In this document: positions 23,639 through 36,619 of the stretch, piece after piece
Layout: each line of letters opens with the position of its first letter
How positions within the stretch are numbered: position 1 is the first letter of the stretch
Source: Pterobdella sp. o SKG-2022
Lineage: Eukaryota > Annelida > Clitellata > Hirudinida > Piscicolidae
Reading direction: 5' to 3'
DNA length: 64,000 bases
NCBI GenBank assembly: GCA_964035795.1
Contig: OZ038322.1
Span: 9,251,868 to 9,315,867, forward strand
Notes under the pieces: generated by a model
What the model saw: the letters and a program-made list of their open reading frames with translations, nothing else
Told to the model about the DNA's origin: nothing
The model's database searches: none
Position numbers and translations under genes: made by a program

Positions 23639-26600
23639 TTTCTCAATTCAATTTCAAATAAAACAATGTTTAACAAATAATTTTAAAGACAGATTATTTT
23701 CATGTTCCAATTCTTGTTTTATACTCGGCGTTTCTTGTTGAACCAGATCGTTAATGTCAAAAATATCTTATTTAATTTTTGCTCAAATTTCAATCAAAAT
23801 CTCGCATTAAATTATTTCAACACCGATAACTAATAATAATGCAGTCATTCATGAATGAACTTAATTCAATCATATAACCACTATGTCTGTTTATATAGCA
23901 CTGTACACAAACGTATGCCTTTTTTATCCACACGCCATAGCTATATATGAAAGAAAATAAAATACATATATATAGACCAAACGTATCGTCCATTCTCATA
24001 TTCCCATCGCATTTCTGCTTGTGTTCTGATCGATAGTTGTATGCGTGATGTTTTTGGTCTATCATTTTTTGTTTTTTTTACATGGGAATATTTTATACTG
24101 CTCACCTTTTTATGCATTCTCATTTGTTTCAACTAAGAATATAATTCTTATTTACGTTTCACAAGAAAGTGTAAACAGGGCCTTTAAAAATTTGTTCAAA
24201 ATAATATACAAAAATGAAAAGAAATATGCCATTTGCAGAATCAATCTAATTGGATTTATGGAAAAGTTGGGAAAAAATTCGTGTGAGGAAAAACTTTCTA
24301 GATAAAAGCTCAAAAATGCGTTGACAAATTAAAATGTTTTTAAGTCGTGAGAAGCAATCATTAACACAAGGAAATTAAACCTTCAAGCTTAAACTTTTGG
24401 AGAAAAGCTTTGTTTCATTCGATTATTTAATGCAAGAAAATTCTGTTTCATTTTATTTAAAGCAAATAGTTCATCTATTTTCATTTTGTTTAAACAAACA
24501 AAAATTTTACTGCAGCCTGCGTTTATTTTTCTAAAACTTGAATCTAAGAAAAACTGAAAGATTTATTAGTGTCACCGTGCATGAAACCAATAAACTCACG
24601 TGGGAATATTTGAAAGCTCATAGACATCACAATATGATCTTCTGATTCGATTGGTAATCAATTGGATGCTACCACTCATTCGTGCTTTCCAACTATGAGT
24701 ATCTCTCAGATTTTTAGCGTTTTATTAATGCATAAGGTCTCTGTTTTTGTTTAATATATCTGCAGTAATCAAGTTTAAACACTTTGTATGAGTTGAACCA
24801 ATACAATCTTAGGAAATATTAATAATGGAATATAAGCTAAGCCCTCAATGGTAATTTAATAAAATATTTATCGAGTAAATTCTAAAAATCACAAGCTCAA
24901 GAAGGATTGTAAACTAGACGTTATTTCATGAATTAATAAACACTATAAACTAATAAAAAAGATAAAATAAAATGAACAAAAAATCTGGTGAAAAACCAAT
25001 ATTACCTAATGGTTTTCATGATTCGCAATGCGAATCACGTGCGGCATTGTGTTGCAGGATGTGCAAGTCATCACACTGCTACAACAAGCTTCTCTCACAA
25101 CAACATTAACTATGCAGGTCTTAAGTGCCAATAGCATTCAGTTCTCAAAAATTATTTTGCTTTTGATATATTTTGTTTTTAGACTGAATCTTGAATAAGC
25201 AGGTGGCCTGGAAAATCTAAGTTAATCATTATTGGCTGATACCTGGAACCATAGATAAAATATTGAAATAAGTGCAATTATGAGTTTATTAAACTTTTAA
25301 GACAAATAATATGTTTAAAAAGACCAACTAGCATTTAAAAACATCTTTGAAACCGTTATGGAACTACCATCGCGACATTCAAATCCATGCTTTAAAATGG
25401 TATAAACAAACGCACATTTAAGGTATTCTTTAATGGTTAAATAACAAAAACGAAAACGAACATTGAAACTAATTTGAAACACTGCTATTTAGAAAAGTAT
25501 AATATACGACAAAACTTTATTATAAATAACCATCTCTGAAATTCACCTAGATAATTCTCTAGCAAATATTCCTCAACTAATATTATAAAAAACGCCTTGA
25601 TATACCAAAGTCAACGACTCAGTAATTTTGAAGAGTATTGTAACTAAATCTCGATCCGTTTCGAATGAATAACACACAAAAGTAACTTTATGTAAGACGT
25701 ACGACAATAACACAATACAACAACAACCATTGAGACACAAACTGATGTGATGAACCCAACGTGATTCAGCCGATTAAAATGATCGTCAAGAATGAATCCA
25801 ACTACGATGCATGTTAAAATTCTTGTATATAAAACGAAGTAACAATAGTTGTAAAAGAACATAACAAAACCATTAGTGTATATCTGATGAATTGATTAGC
25901 AAAAAATTTTCAAAAAAAAAAACGAAAATTTTGAAAACGATACACTTTAACTTAAGAATGTGTCATAAAAAACAAAATAACTCAAAGGAACAGAATATGA
26001 TAAATTTCCAAAATAATATCAATAACACAAAATGCAGAGCAATTTGATGGATTGCTTCCCAGTCCTTTAAGTCATTGTTAAGAAAATCAATCTAAAACAT
26101 TCCCTTACAGAAATGTCTGCAAATTAAAATTGGAAATATTAAATCATTTTTATCGTATGCAAAGCATAAATACCAATTACTTCATCAAAAGTAGATCAAT
26201 AAAAAGCTTTTAAAAGATATCTCAAATATCAAAGCTTTAACTGCCCATAAAGAATCATTTTAAGTTAGTATATTGATGGCACGACATCAAGAATGTGAAT
26301 GACAAGAATTAATTAGAAATACAAAAACCATCATAACAAGCATCATATGATGATGATGCAACTCCTTACTTGTACACCTTCAACGATATTCATTGTCTCA
26401 AATACAATCTCACTACTCAATACATCTGATGGTAAGTTCCCAAAAATATTGTCAATGGTGCTTGATGAATAAATTTTCGATAAAAATATTGAAAAATGCT
26501 TTTAAAGAAATTTTAATTATGCAAGCAGTTGAAAGCGCAATAAAGAATAGACTATGCAGGAGAGAAATGCTTTTATATTTCAATAAAACATAAATATATG

Positions 26601-26757
26601 GCAACCTAGATGGGTTAATTTACTTATATCGCAACTATTAAGTACTCCAAAATACTGAGATCATTCAGAACCAACTATGTTTCTAACTATAAATGAATAG
26701 CTAAAGAATAAAACAATGTCGCTAACTCTAAAGTTTAACCCCTTAAGCTTAATATCA
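23639..26757. other. Spacer and likely promoter region of the adhesion receptor
   Basis: No supported coding exon was found between the adhesion receptor start and the 3' end of the homeobox gene. Small open stretches at 23.8-24.3 kb and 25.6-25.9 kb have no protein character or splice signals. A short perfect palindrome (GATTCGCAATGCGAATC) lies near 25,020. Confidence 0.5.
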
Positions 26758-29700
26758 TTAATTTTCATCAGTTGCGTCATCATCTTCACCAACCTCATCC
26801 GGTCTTTTGGCCACAACTCCTTCTCCATCATTGTTCATGTTATTAACATCATCATTAGTAGTTTTTGTATCTTTCTCTTCATTAGTGATGTTTTTATCGA
26901 AACTATCCTCTTTTTTGTCATTCGGCTGATCGTTTTTAAATGAGTTTTCTTTTTCTTCAACCTTTTCATTACTTCCATTGTTTCGATTTTCGTTCAAGGG
27001 GCCTCTAGCACGAGTAACCCCCTCATCCCCCTCCTTCACTACCTTCTCACCCTGGCCAGTTTTTTCAAAGTCGAATGTCTAAAGTTTTGAACGTTTAATT
27101 TATAAGCAGATGTGAAAAAAAATATGACAATTTGAATATATAAATAGATAAATTATTGTAAAGATTTAAAAATTTATGAGAAGGGCATAATGAAAGTAAG
27201 GCTAACATATCAGATACATGCAACACTCACAGTAGAAGTGGGGGTTGAGGTTTCAGATCTCGATTCACTTTTCCTCAATTGTTCGGAAGGTCCTTCGCCA
27301 TTTCTGTTTTCATCCTTCAGCCCCTCATCTTCTTCATCTTCCTTCTCCTCACTTACCTTCATCTTCTTGCTCTTCGATGGCCCATCCTCTTGGGGACTCT
27401 GCAGCACCTTACGTCGTGCATTCACGAACCTTTGTGGCATTGTCAAGCAATTGATAATTAACTATAAAAAAGTGTGTATGCAAAATCGATATATATATAT
27501 ATATATATATGGATAGTATATAAATAAACGCAAGCTTTTGATGGCATTATAAAATCTCAAACGCAAAGTAATTTTAAAGCACAATGTTGTAAGGCAGTAA
27601 ATGGATATCAATGTAGTTCATCCAACCAGTTGTTGATCTGCGTCAGATTGAGGTTGGTGTGGTCTGCCAATGCTTTTTTGTCATCGTCAGTAGGGTAGGG
27701 GTACTGTTTCGTTTAAGACCATGATAGATTTATATAATGTTATACTTTGATGGATACAAAAATAATCAAAAATGTTAAGAATTCACTTCTGTAAGTCATC
27801 AATAAGATGCAACTGTTTGCTTATCACCAATGAATCATGAACACAAATTTTAACTGTTTGAATCAAAAACTTTAATTAAGTTAACAACATGAAGCTTCAC
27901 TTGATAATGTGAGTTCAAGTTACCAGAATCTTAAGTTTAGTTAATTATTTAATTTTAATGTTTTATCAACTAGACTAATTTAATAAAACAAAAATTTTTA
28001 AGACAGTATCAAAGTAAAATTGACAAATATCTTAACAATGAAAAGAATGATGAAGAAATACAAAACATTATAAATAGAAGAAAATAAACAAATGAGAAAA
28101 CACCAACCATGATATAACAATGCAAAAAAAAAGAAAACACAAATACCATGAATAAGTGACATCGGCAATCATAAAATAAAAAAGAAAAAAAACAAAAAAC
28201 ATAATTAAACGACAATAGCAACCATAAGGTGTTGGAAAAGCCATGACTTGAGCACCAGACATGCCTGCTTGGGCAAGGAGCCCTTTTTCACCCTGCTCTT
28301 GGCGTCGTAATCGCCATCGTCCAACGCCTCCAATGCCGCCAACAACGATGGACTCACTGGTTGGTAGATAGTTGCGAAATGTATTGAGGAACGTTTGAAT
28401 AATGCGCTTATAACCAATTGAATTACCACTGTGTCATTTGAAGTTTTATAAGAGGTGAGTTCAATGATTTTTTCATTATAAAAAACACTGCTCGTTAATC
28501 AAATAGTGATAAAGATTTATTCTTTTGTTTTTTTTTACCAAATTTAAACTTTTTTTAGTTGCTAGATTCAAGGGAGTCCACCTTACAGTTGCCAAGAATA
28601 CACTTATTGAACTAGGATGAGGTGTGATAGTTGCCATATTACAGACATAATAGCTTCAATGTCGACACAAAGCATTGTTGATAATGTAAGCTAATACCGA
28701 CACGTTACTGCTATTGTTAAATAAGCTTTAATGTTGAACTTAATTAAATTAGTGCTGAGCTTAATGATCTTAATCAACTTTAATGTTGAGCTTATTTATT
28801 TGAGATAAAATAAGATTGCTTTAATTCTGAGAAATATTACAACCTATTATTGCCTTGAGATCATTTTGAACTTTCTAAAAGCGGCATTTTAAACAATGAA
28901 GAAAGTCCATGTATGAAAACATAACAATATATTAACAGAAATAAAAAGTAATGTTTAATAGCTAAATATAGAAATTGAAATTAAATAAACATTATACAAA
29001 ATATACATTATTTTCATATCAAACTAACATTAAGAATTACATTAGTATTTTTATGCTGAGAAATAAAACCTACCTAATAAATAGCAAAAAAAGCCAATAT
29101 AACAATTAAACCAACCAGCACCCATGCGAGAGCCATTCTTTGATGAGTTGTTGTTAGGCTGAGGGAACATGGAATTGTTTTGTTGTTGGAGGTCTGGTGA
29201 TGTGTAGCCACTTGCATTGTTGTTAGGGGGATACACACCAGACATTGAAGACTGAGTGGTGGTGAGATTTAATGAGACGATTTTTGTCAGACTTGAGTCA
29301 CAAAATTACTGATTGTTATATATTTTTATATGAAATTTATAGAGCTTTTCATTGATAGCCTAAAATTTTAAATAAAAAATTCTTTATTTTCAGTAAATTT
29401 ATATGATAATTTTAACATGATCAAGTGTTTGACAATTAATTTCATTGACTAAAGGCAAAAATCTTGAGATAAATGACATGTAGCCAACCTGCATTTCAGG
29501 ATCATCATTGTTCTTGTTGTACTTATGATGCCTGTAGTAGTCATCCACTGGAACCTGGTCATGAGAGGGAGGCAAGTGCTCACTATGATGACTCATCCCC
29601 CTCATCTCATCTCGAGATGGGTGCATTCTTTTCATTGCATTCTCTTGCTGCTCAGGTGGTTAAATATTGTGGGTTGGTTTTGTTATTGACATTTTTATAA

Positions 29701-31169
29701 GGTTTAATGGTTATTGCTGTTTGGCAGACACTATGGTTATAATAGATAATTTTTGGTGTTGATATTAAACTATTTTAACTTGAATTCAATCGACAAAACA
29801 ATGGAAAGTTATTTTAAATGAACCTGGCAATAAAAACATGCTTTAGAAAAGCTCCCTTCAATATAAAATTTTTCTAGTATTTTGGAACTTAAATATAACT
29901 TAAATGCTCTTACTCCTTATATTGCACTTTGATTATGATAGATAGTTATTTCATTAAAATGATATTGTATAATAACAAGAATGGTTTGAAGGTGATGCAA
30001 TTATTGTTCTTGATTTTGTCACAGCATAGGTACATTGTTAAATGGATATTAATTTTCATTAAAAGATTTCTTTGGTGTTTATAACTTTTTAGTACTTAAT
30101 ATAAAACAAAACTATATTCTACAGAAGTCTTAATTATAATTCATTATGAAGAGTATACCACTATGTGAATTAACAAAAAAACAATAAGCACCATATTCAT
30201 TGTGTGGTGTGGGGGGATTCTGATGTCTGCATAATTTATTTGGCCTCCTCCATTACCATTGTTACTATTATTATTAGTTGAAGAGTTGTTGTTATTGTTG
30301 TTGCTAGTCATTCTGCCATTGTCTGGCATTATGACATCATTGGAGTCAGATTCAAATGCATCTATGTGCAGAAGCTGTTCATTTTGCAGTTTGGTTCTGT
30401 GTGAATAATGTCAAAGATTTTTTTTCAATAAATCTTATTAACCTTCATAGTTTAGTGGATATTATATTTGCTAAGCTGACTTTTAAAAATTTATTTAAAT
30501 ACCTATAAAAGAAAACAAAGTAATTTTTATGAAATATTGAAAATTTTAAAATAAGATTCCCAAAATTGAATTAAAAAACAGAGTGAATTTAATTGTTCAT
30601 GAGAATTCTGAGTATGTTACCTTAAGCAAGAGATATATCTTGTACAAAAATCTTTACACAGCTCATTGACTTTATCTAATTCAAGGAGATGGATCCACAA
30701 TATTTGTATTGATTTTATCATCTGAACATTGGTCAATTATTATGAATAATTTTAAAGAAACATTATCAAACTAAAAAACCAACCAAACTATCAACTTCAG
30801 GCCTCTCTCCAATAGACTGCTCAAAATCTACAAGTCTCTGTTGGTGGTGATGCACAAATGACTGGATGTCCACCTTTAGGTTGGCCACCAATGGGCAATC
30901 CGGCGTTTGCGTTACTTGCTCACAACGTTCAAACAGTAATGCCATCAGAGGGAATAAGGGGTGCCTGGAAATATGCGATAACGTTATGCAGTTTATATTG
31001 GAGTTTTAGAAAAAAAATTATTTTTGATGAATATTTCAATGATAAAACTAGAGACAATTTTCAAAAGCAATATTATACAGTTTTGCCAAAATCTGCTGTT
31101 GAAAAATGTAATTGAATACTTGTAAATAGATCTTTTATCTGATTCTGAAGGTTCGATCATTGTAGACAT
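26758..31169 (-). CDS. PKNOX: PKNOX/PREP TALE homeobox transcription factor (10 exons)
   Basis: This is a TALE homeodomain protein that pairs with PBX through its N-terminal MEIS domain and binds TGACAG-type sites. Exons: 31169-31120, 30964-30784, 30721-30621, 30396-30192, 29647-29489, 29251-29116, 28356-28223, 27703-27627, 27429-27231 and about 27051-26758. The total is about 511 residues, in frame. MEIS domain: [19 protein letters not shown], then [20 protein letters not shown] and [16 protein letters not shown] long Asn-rich linker follows. The homeodomain covers about 297-359: [20 protein letters not shown], the TALE loop (PYP) in [12 protein letters not shown], then [14 protein letters not shown]. 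Meis-family proteins share this layout, but [14 protein letters not shown] and IYKHPLFPL are closest to PKNOX/PREP. The tail is highly acidic. The last acceptor is uncertain: 27,051 gives the acidic tail, while a TTTAG at 27,080 would give a short end after ten codons. Confidence 0.93.
27489..27510. repeat. (AT)11 dinucleotide repeat
   Basis: A perfect AT run of 22 bases lies in the intron between the two homeodomain exons of the PKNOX-like gene and the exon start at 27,429. Confidence 0.95.
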
Positions 31170-33751
31170 TTGACCAAGATATTAAAAATACTTGCGGGTG
31201 GAATAAACACTGCACAAAACACCGAAATTTACACTTTTTATTAATATTTGAAACAACTTCAGTTGAAGTTTTAAAAAACTCTAAAAAACCAAAAAAAATA
31301 TTCGAAAACTTTAGTTTCTAACAATCAAAAATCCAAAATGCAAAATATTTTCCTTAGTTTTCAGATAATTATCAATAAATTAGATGCAAAATGGCAAACA
31401 GCGATGGAAGTTTTAATTCTAATTATTTAAAATTTATGTGAACCTTAAAAATACGATAAAAATTTTTTATTGAGACTAAGCTTTTTATTATATTTTCTAT
31501 ATTGTTATGGATAACTAATTAGTTACCTGATGCTGGTATAGAAAATATATCGAAAAGCTTTTGTTCAAAAAAAATTTAAACGCGTTTTTATCATAATTTT
31601 TTAGAAGCTTATTATTCTCAATAAAATTTATATTTTCAATGTTTTAAATAATACTCAATGTAGAAAAAAATACACACAAAATTTTTGATTTTTCAAGTTA
31701 AAATCTAAAAAATGTTAAAAGATAAAAAAACTAGTTTAGAAAGAGTATTTCAGAATAATTATAAAGCTTCCAGATTTTTCACTTTGATTAGAGTTCACTA
31801 GTCTTGAATTTTCAAATGAAAATCCATGAAAAATAAACCTCTCAACAAGTTTACGACTGAAGAAATTTTGGACACTAATAGTTTTATTATGAAGTACCAA
31901 GCTTTTCGTTTACGGTGTAACATTTTCAAGTATGAAGTACATATTTCGTACTTCATTTTAAAAACTATTAGTGATCAAAATTCTTTTCATTTTACTTTGG
32001 CTTGGAAAAAATTATAAAGTTCGCGACTAATTGATAATAATTAGGAATACACAGCTTAAACATTTATTTTTTGCTAAATTAAAATCCTAATTAAACGACG
32101 AGCTTATATGAATCGCCGATTAGGTTAAAAATCAAACATAATGTAAATTATTTAGAACTTCAATTTAAAATAAGAACTGAACAAGTTTTTAATTTTAAAT
32201 CATGAATTTTTAAATTTAATCTTATAAATATAATAGAACATCATAACCAAGTAATATCATTTCAAAAATGATCGAACTTCATAGTTTTTTATAACTTTTC
32301 ATAATTCAATAAGTTGCTCGTTCGCTTGGCCTTGTATAGGTTTGACAATTAATAATATCAACATTGAAAGTTTAATTTCAGACAGATAAACAAAATAAAT
32401 AAATTTTCAAATATTTTTGCTTTTCAATGATAGAAACTTAAATGTGCAATCCCCTTGTTTGACACAAGGTTTCATTTCAAGATTCAAAGAGCTTTATTTC
32501 ATTCTTTTTTAGTTATTCGACAAACTGTTGATGCAACCTCACTATCTTCCGCAGCATATAGTTTTCTCCACCAGTTAAATTCAGCCCAAAAAGTTTCATA
32601 TGTATATCTATTCAATAAGCTGCGTCAGTGAGAACAAATTTTTGAATTTGAATGGCTCGCAAAATGGAAGAGCCGGCTGGAGGCTCAACCTACATTTGAA
32701 ATCTAGTTAGCATCTGAAGTGTCTAAAAGTGTAGAACAACAAGAACAATGACTTTGATGGCAAATCATACTTATACTTTGAAATATGATTGAAATCTTCA
32801 TGCAGTACTAAGCACTCATCAAGATTATATCAAAAGTATTAAAAAAACCGAGTCCTAAACCATCCAAATACACAGCAAATAATGGATTCACCAATAAAAA
32901 TCAAATCATCAAAACATGATCATTAACAACATATAAACATAAATAAAAGAAAATAAAATAAATATAGAACCGTTTAAAGGTTTCCAACAAAAGGTTTTAT
33001 TTGGAGTTCTGTGAATTATCTTCCCAACTTGACTACGCTGCTAAAATCATTATCATAAACAAAAGACTTTACTACTAGCATATTGTATATAAAAGATTGT
33101 TTTATTTGCTGACTTCTCTCGATTGGCTTGGATATATCAAATATTTACAGACTAAATGAAGCCTAGCTGCTTGTGTTATAACGTAGTATTTCAATGTAAT
33201 ATAAAAATCAAGCAAAGTATACGAGCAAAAAATTTGAAATGTTCAGAGTTCTAAGATTTTAGCTTAGTGTTTACTGTCAAGCAATAGGAAATTGCTTATT
33301 TAAATTTTTCAGACAATTATGAAACTTTTGAGAACACTTTTTTAGCTCTAAGCGATTTTAATTTTCAAAAAAATCGATTTAATCATAAATGATTAAAAAA
33401 TATACTTTGAACAGTTTGCTCAACAATTGTCCATAACTTCAAAGTTCTGATGTGTCAAATGAATTTTTCGAAATTTATTATAAACACATCTTTTTAGCAA
33501 ACAACCTTTAACTAACGTTTGATTTAATAATAATACGTTCATTTCAATAATATTCAAAGTACCGTTACCGAAATAGAAAAATAAAATATCAAGTTTGAAA
33601 CGAATAAAAGTAACAATCCGTCTCCCATAAAGTTGCTCCCACATACATGCCTCAAATCGAACAGGAGTAAATTGTCCATTGATCGATTAAATTTTACATT
33701 TATAAAACCATAACAACCCAAATTAAAAGCAATTGATTCAATTTCATTTGT
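31170..33751. other. Spacer between calponin and PKNOX genes
   Basis: AT-rich, without a supported gene. It contains a fold-back element at 31,862-31,983. A GC-richer block on the minus strand at about 32,516-32,690 opens with a TGTAG acceptor and reads VEPPAGSSILRAIQIQKFVL before a stop. It may be an exon or a pseudogene scrap. Confidence 0.5.
31862..31983. repeat. Fold-back inverted repeat
   Basis: The left arm at 31,862-31,897 (CACTAATAGTTTT...ATGAAGTAC) and the right arm at 31,948-31,983 (GTACTTCAT...AAACTATTAGTG) are reverse complements at roughly 85% over 36 bases. A second perfect 9-base hairpin, ATGAAGTAC/GTACTTCAT, is nested at 31,932-31,956. This is MITE-like, and no transposase is nearby. 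Confidence 0.8.
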
Positions 33752-33757
33752 TTTATT
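33752..33757 (-). terminator. AATAAA polyadenylation signal overlapping calponin stop
   Basis: On the minus strand GAA-TAA-AAC holds AATAAA across the stop codon at 33,755-33,753. If used, the 3' UTR would be only some 15-30 bases. Confidence 0.5.
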
Positions 33758-36619
33758 CTTCAGCAGCAGGGACAGCTTCTCCGTTAGCGGCTTCTGGTTG
33801 AGATGCAGAGGCTGCCTTAGCTGCGTTGTAGTTAGGATCAGAAACAGATCCAACACTGATGTCTTGGATGTTCAAATCGGCTCCATGACGCACAGCTCCG
33901 AAAGAAATTCCAGACATTGTGGCGCATTTGTTGGTTCCCATCTGCAGACCCAAAACTGCAGATCCTTCTTTGCTTACGTCATCAGCTCTGATGTCAGCCA
34001 CGTGACGCACTCCTCCAAAACTGATACCTGTTTGAGTGGCATATTGGTTGGAGCCCATTTGGTATCCCACAGTGGCTTGGCCTTCTCTGCACAAATCATC
34101 AGCACGAATATCAGCAACATGTCTCACTCCACCAATCACCATGCCAGACTGTGAAGCAAATTTGTTTGTTCCAGCCTGTAATCCTACAACGGTTTGTCCG
34201 TCCTTGTCGAGCTCGTCAGCTCTGATGTCAGCAGCGTGACGGACAGCTCCGATGGCGGTCATACCGGCCTGGGAAGCATGTTTGTTGGAGCCAGCTTGCA
34301 TTCCAACAATGGTTTGACCTTCTTTCAACAAATCATCGGCACGAATGTCAGAACCGTGACGAACTCCTCCAATCACAATGCCAGATTGAGTAGCATATTT
34401 GTTAGATCCAGCTTGCAAAATGACTAATCCATGAGCATCTTTCGTGATGTCCTCAGCTCTGATATCTGCGCCATGACGCACACCTCCAATTTTCATACCA
34501 GCTTGAGTGGCAAAGCGGTTGGTTCCAGCGACCAATGAGAGCTCTTTGTTACTTTCCTTGTTGACGTCATCAGCACGAATGTCGGCACAGTGTCTCACAC
34601 TGCCGATCCTCATTCCCTTTTGAGTGGCATATTTGTTAGATCCAGCCTGGGAGCCCACAATACCATGTCCCTGTCTCAAGACTTCCTTTGAGAAGTTCCT
34701 CTTGTTCTCTTGAGTAAATTTGGGTCCAATAGTAGTAGGGAATCCGTGTCTTTGTGCCTGTTTGAAGTTTGCATTGATTATTGATAGCCAATCAGCTTCT
34801 AAAGATTGATTGAAAAAAAAATTTTTTTAATTATATAATAAGTTTTAAGACATTGCTAACTTCACTTCCAAGGAGCTGAAGGCAGGAGATAACTTGAGGC
34901 ATGTTCCTTCCTTCGTACAAGTCAACAGTGTGGAAGATTCCAGTTTTGGTTACTCCATACTTTTCACAGAACATCAAAAAAGTTTGAATGTTCTCCATCT
35001 AAAGCATACAAAGAATTTATTATCACAAATATTCACAAAATTTTGAACACGAGTGGAAGACACAGACCTGTTTGTAAGGGATGTCTTGGGTGTTGAGTCT
35101 AAGCTTCATCTTCTTGGCTGGAGCAGGGCAGTTTGGGCTGTCTTTCTGAAGCAAGCGAACAAGGCTGCATGGTTTGATGATGTTTTATGTTCATTTTTTT
35201 CAACGTTTTTAGTAATTTTATTCAAAATATAATTAAGAAATTGTTAATAAAAACTCAAAATCACGTTTTATTAATGAAATATCATTTTAAAAAATTGTGA
35301 TGCCGAGTTATTTCATGTAAAACAATTTCTGTTTATATTATGATTTTGCAATCATATAAAATATCTATTAACTCGAAGTATCTTATAAAGAAAATTCTCA
35401 TTATGCTGAGCAAAACTACTAAGACGCAAAGAGATATATTCAAATAGTAAGAATCTTTTCGTTACGAATGTAACATTTTCAAATAGTGCAAAACAAAAAA
35501 TCCCCATCTAGACATAAAACTATCTATAATAAAACTTGAACATCAGTAATCTTCGTATTCATGACTTTATCTTAAAAACCTCTCATTACTCCTTCCAACA
35601 AACTTGATAAGAACTTGTCCGTCTCTGAGAGCATTTTCTACTGAAGACATTCCCCCTTCGATGTCCACGTTCAACAACTGCTTCAGCCAGTCGAGCACTT
35701 CAGACTCTACTTGAGAGTCGTAACGGGAAGCAATCTTGGGTGTTGTGATGTCAGCAGTTTAAGTTTTGGTTTGTCGATTAAATTTTTTCATGTATCATAC
35801 GGTCAAGTTTTAGTTTAGATAGTTAATTTTTAAGTTTTATGTTCTACTTGAATGATTTTAATTGTTAGATTAATTTGAGAAAATAATGCTTTGTTTAATA
35901 TTTTGTAAAGTGAACGGGTATTTTTGATTTAAATTTGAATAGTTGTGAACTTTATTTTTTTTTTATTCTTGAAGCCACTTGATGTTTGAGATATTGAAGC
36001 TTGAAATGGCATTTCCAACATAAATGAATGCATAACCACGTCTTTAAAGCTTTATTATAGTTTATTTAGCCCTTATTTTCAAATTGTATTCAAAACTTTG
36101 TCAAAAAGATATTGAATTATTAATTTGTGTTAAAAAACTTATTTTCTCATGATATCGAATACTACCCAAAATTGCATACAAAATATTAATTAAATTAGAG
36201 ATAATAGTTTAAATCTAACAGACCATCCTTCCAATTAATCAACCATTTTTTTAGTTTTTATTAATTTTTCTCTCAATGGATAACAACATTAGAAACTCGT
36301 CACGCTTGAGAGATTCCGAAGTTGGGCATTTTCATGAATTATATGAAGTCCTTTCATTTGATAAATTGTCTAATTTCATCTGTACATCATAACTAATATA
36401 TAAGGTACTTGCCCAAACTTTCAATTAATTTTTAAAATAAAATTCTATCTCTTAGTAAATATAACTGTTATACAACTGAATAATTTACTGAATATATTTT
36501 TCGTTCAACTCGAACACCATTATCTGGTTTAAATTCAAAATATCGACAAAGTATTCAAATTTAACAACCTTGTTTCTCACGAGAACCATATCTCCAGCTG
36601 CTTCGGCTCTTTTCGACAT
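33753..36619 (-). CDS. Calponin with CH domain and seven calponin-family repeats (5 exons)
   Basis: This is an actin-binding cytoskeletal protein, probably of muscle. Exons: 36619-36569, 35734-35604, 35164-35068, 34998-34866, 34798-33753. They give 1,458 bases and 485 residues, in frame. The start MSKRAEAAGDMVLVRNK runs into IASRYDSQ, the usual opening of calponin/transgelin proteins. A single type-3 CH domain covers about residues 18-140 (EVLDWLKQLLNV, DGQVLI, MENIQTFLMFCEKYGV, TVDLYEGRNMPQVI). Seven repeats of 35-39 residues start at about 183. Each carries GxNKxATQxGMxIGxVRHxADIRADD; the seventh ends DLNIQD. Vertebrate calponins have three such repeats, and nematode UNC-87 has seven but no CH domain. 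The tail is Ala/Glu-rich. The exon 2 donor (ATCAA|GTTTGT) was chosen because it alone restores frame. Confidence 0.93.

Noticed and set aside
25020..25037. Palindrome GATTCGCAATGCGAATC
   Set aside because: Isolated 17-base palindrome with no repeated copies or operator-like context.
33798..34427. Plus-strand frames opposite the calponin repeats
   Set aside because: Antisense of a repeated coding exon; the minus strand carries the recognised family.
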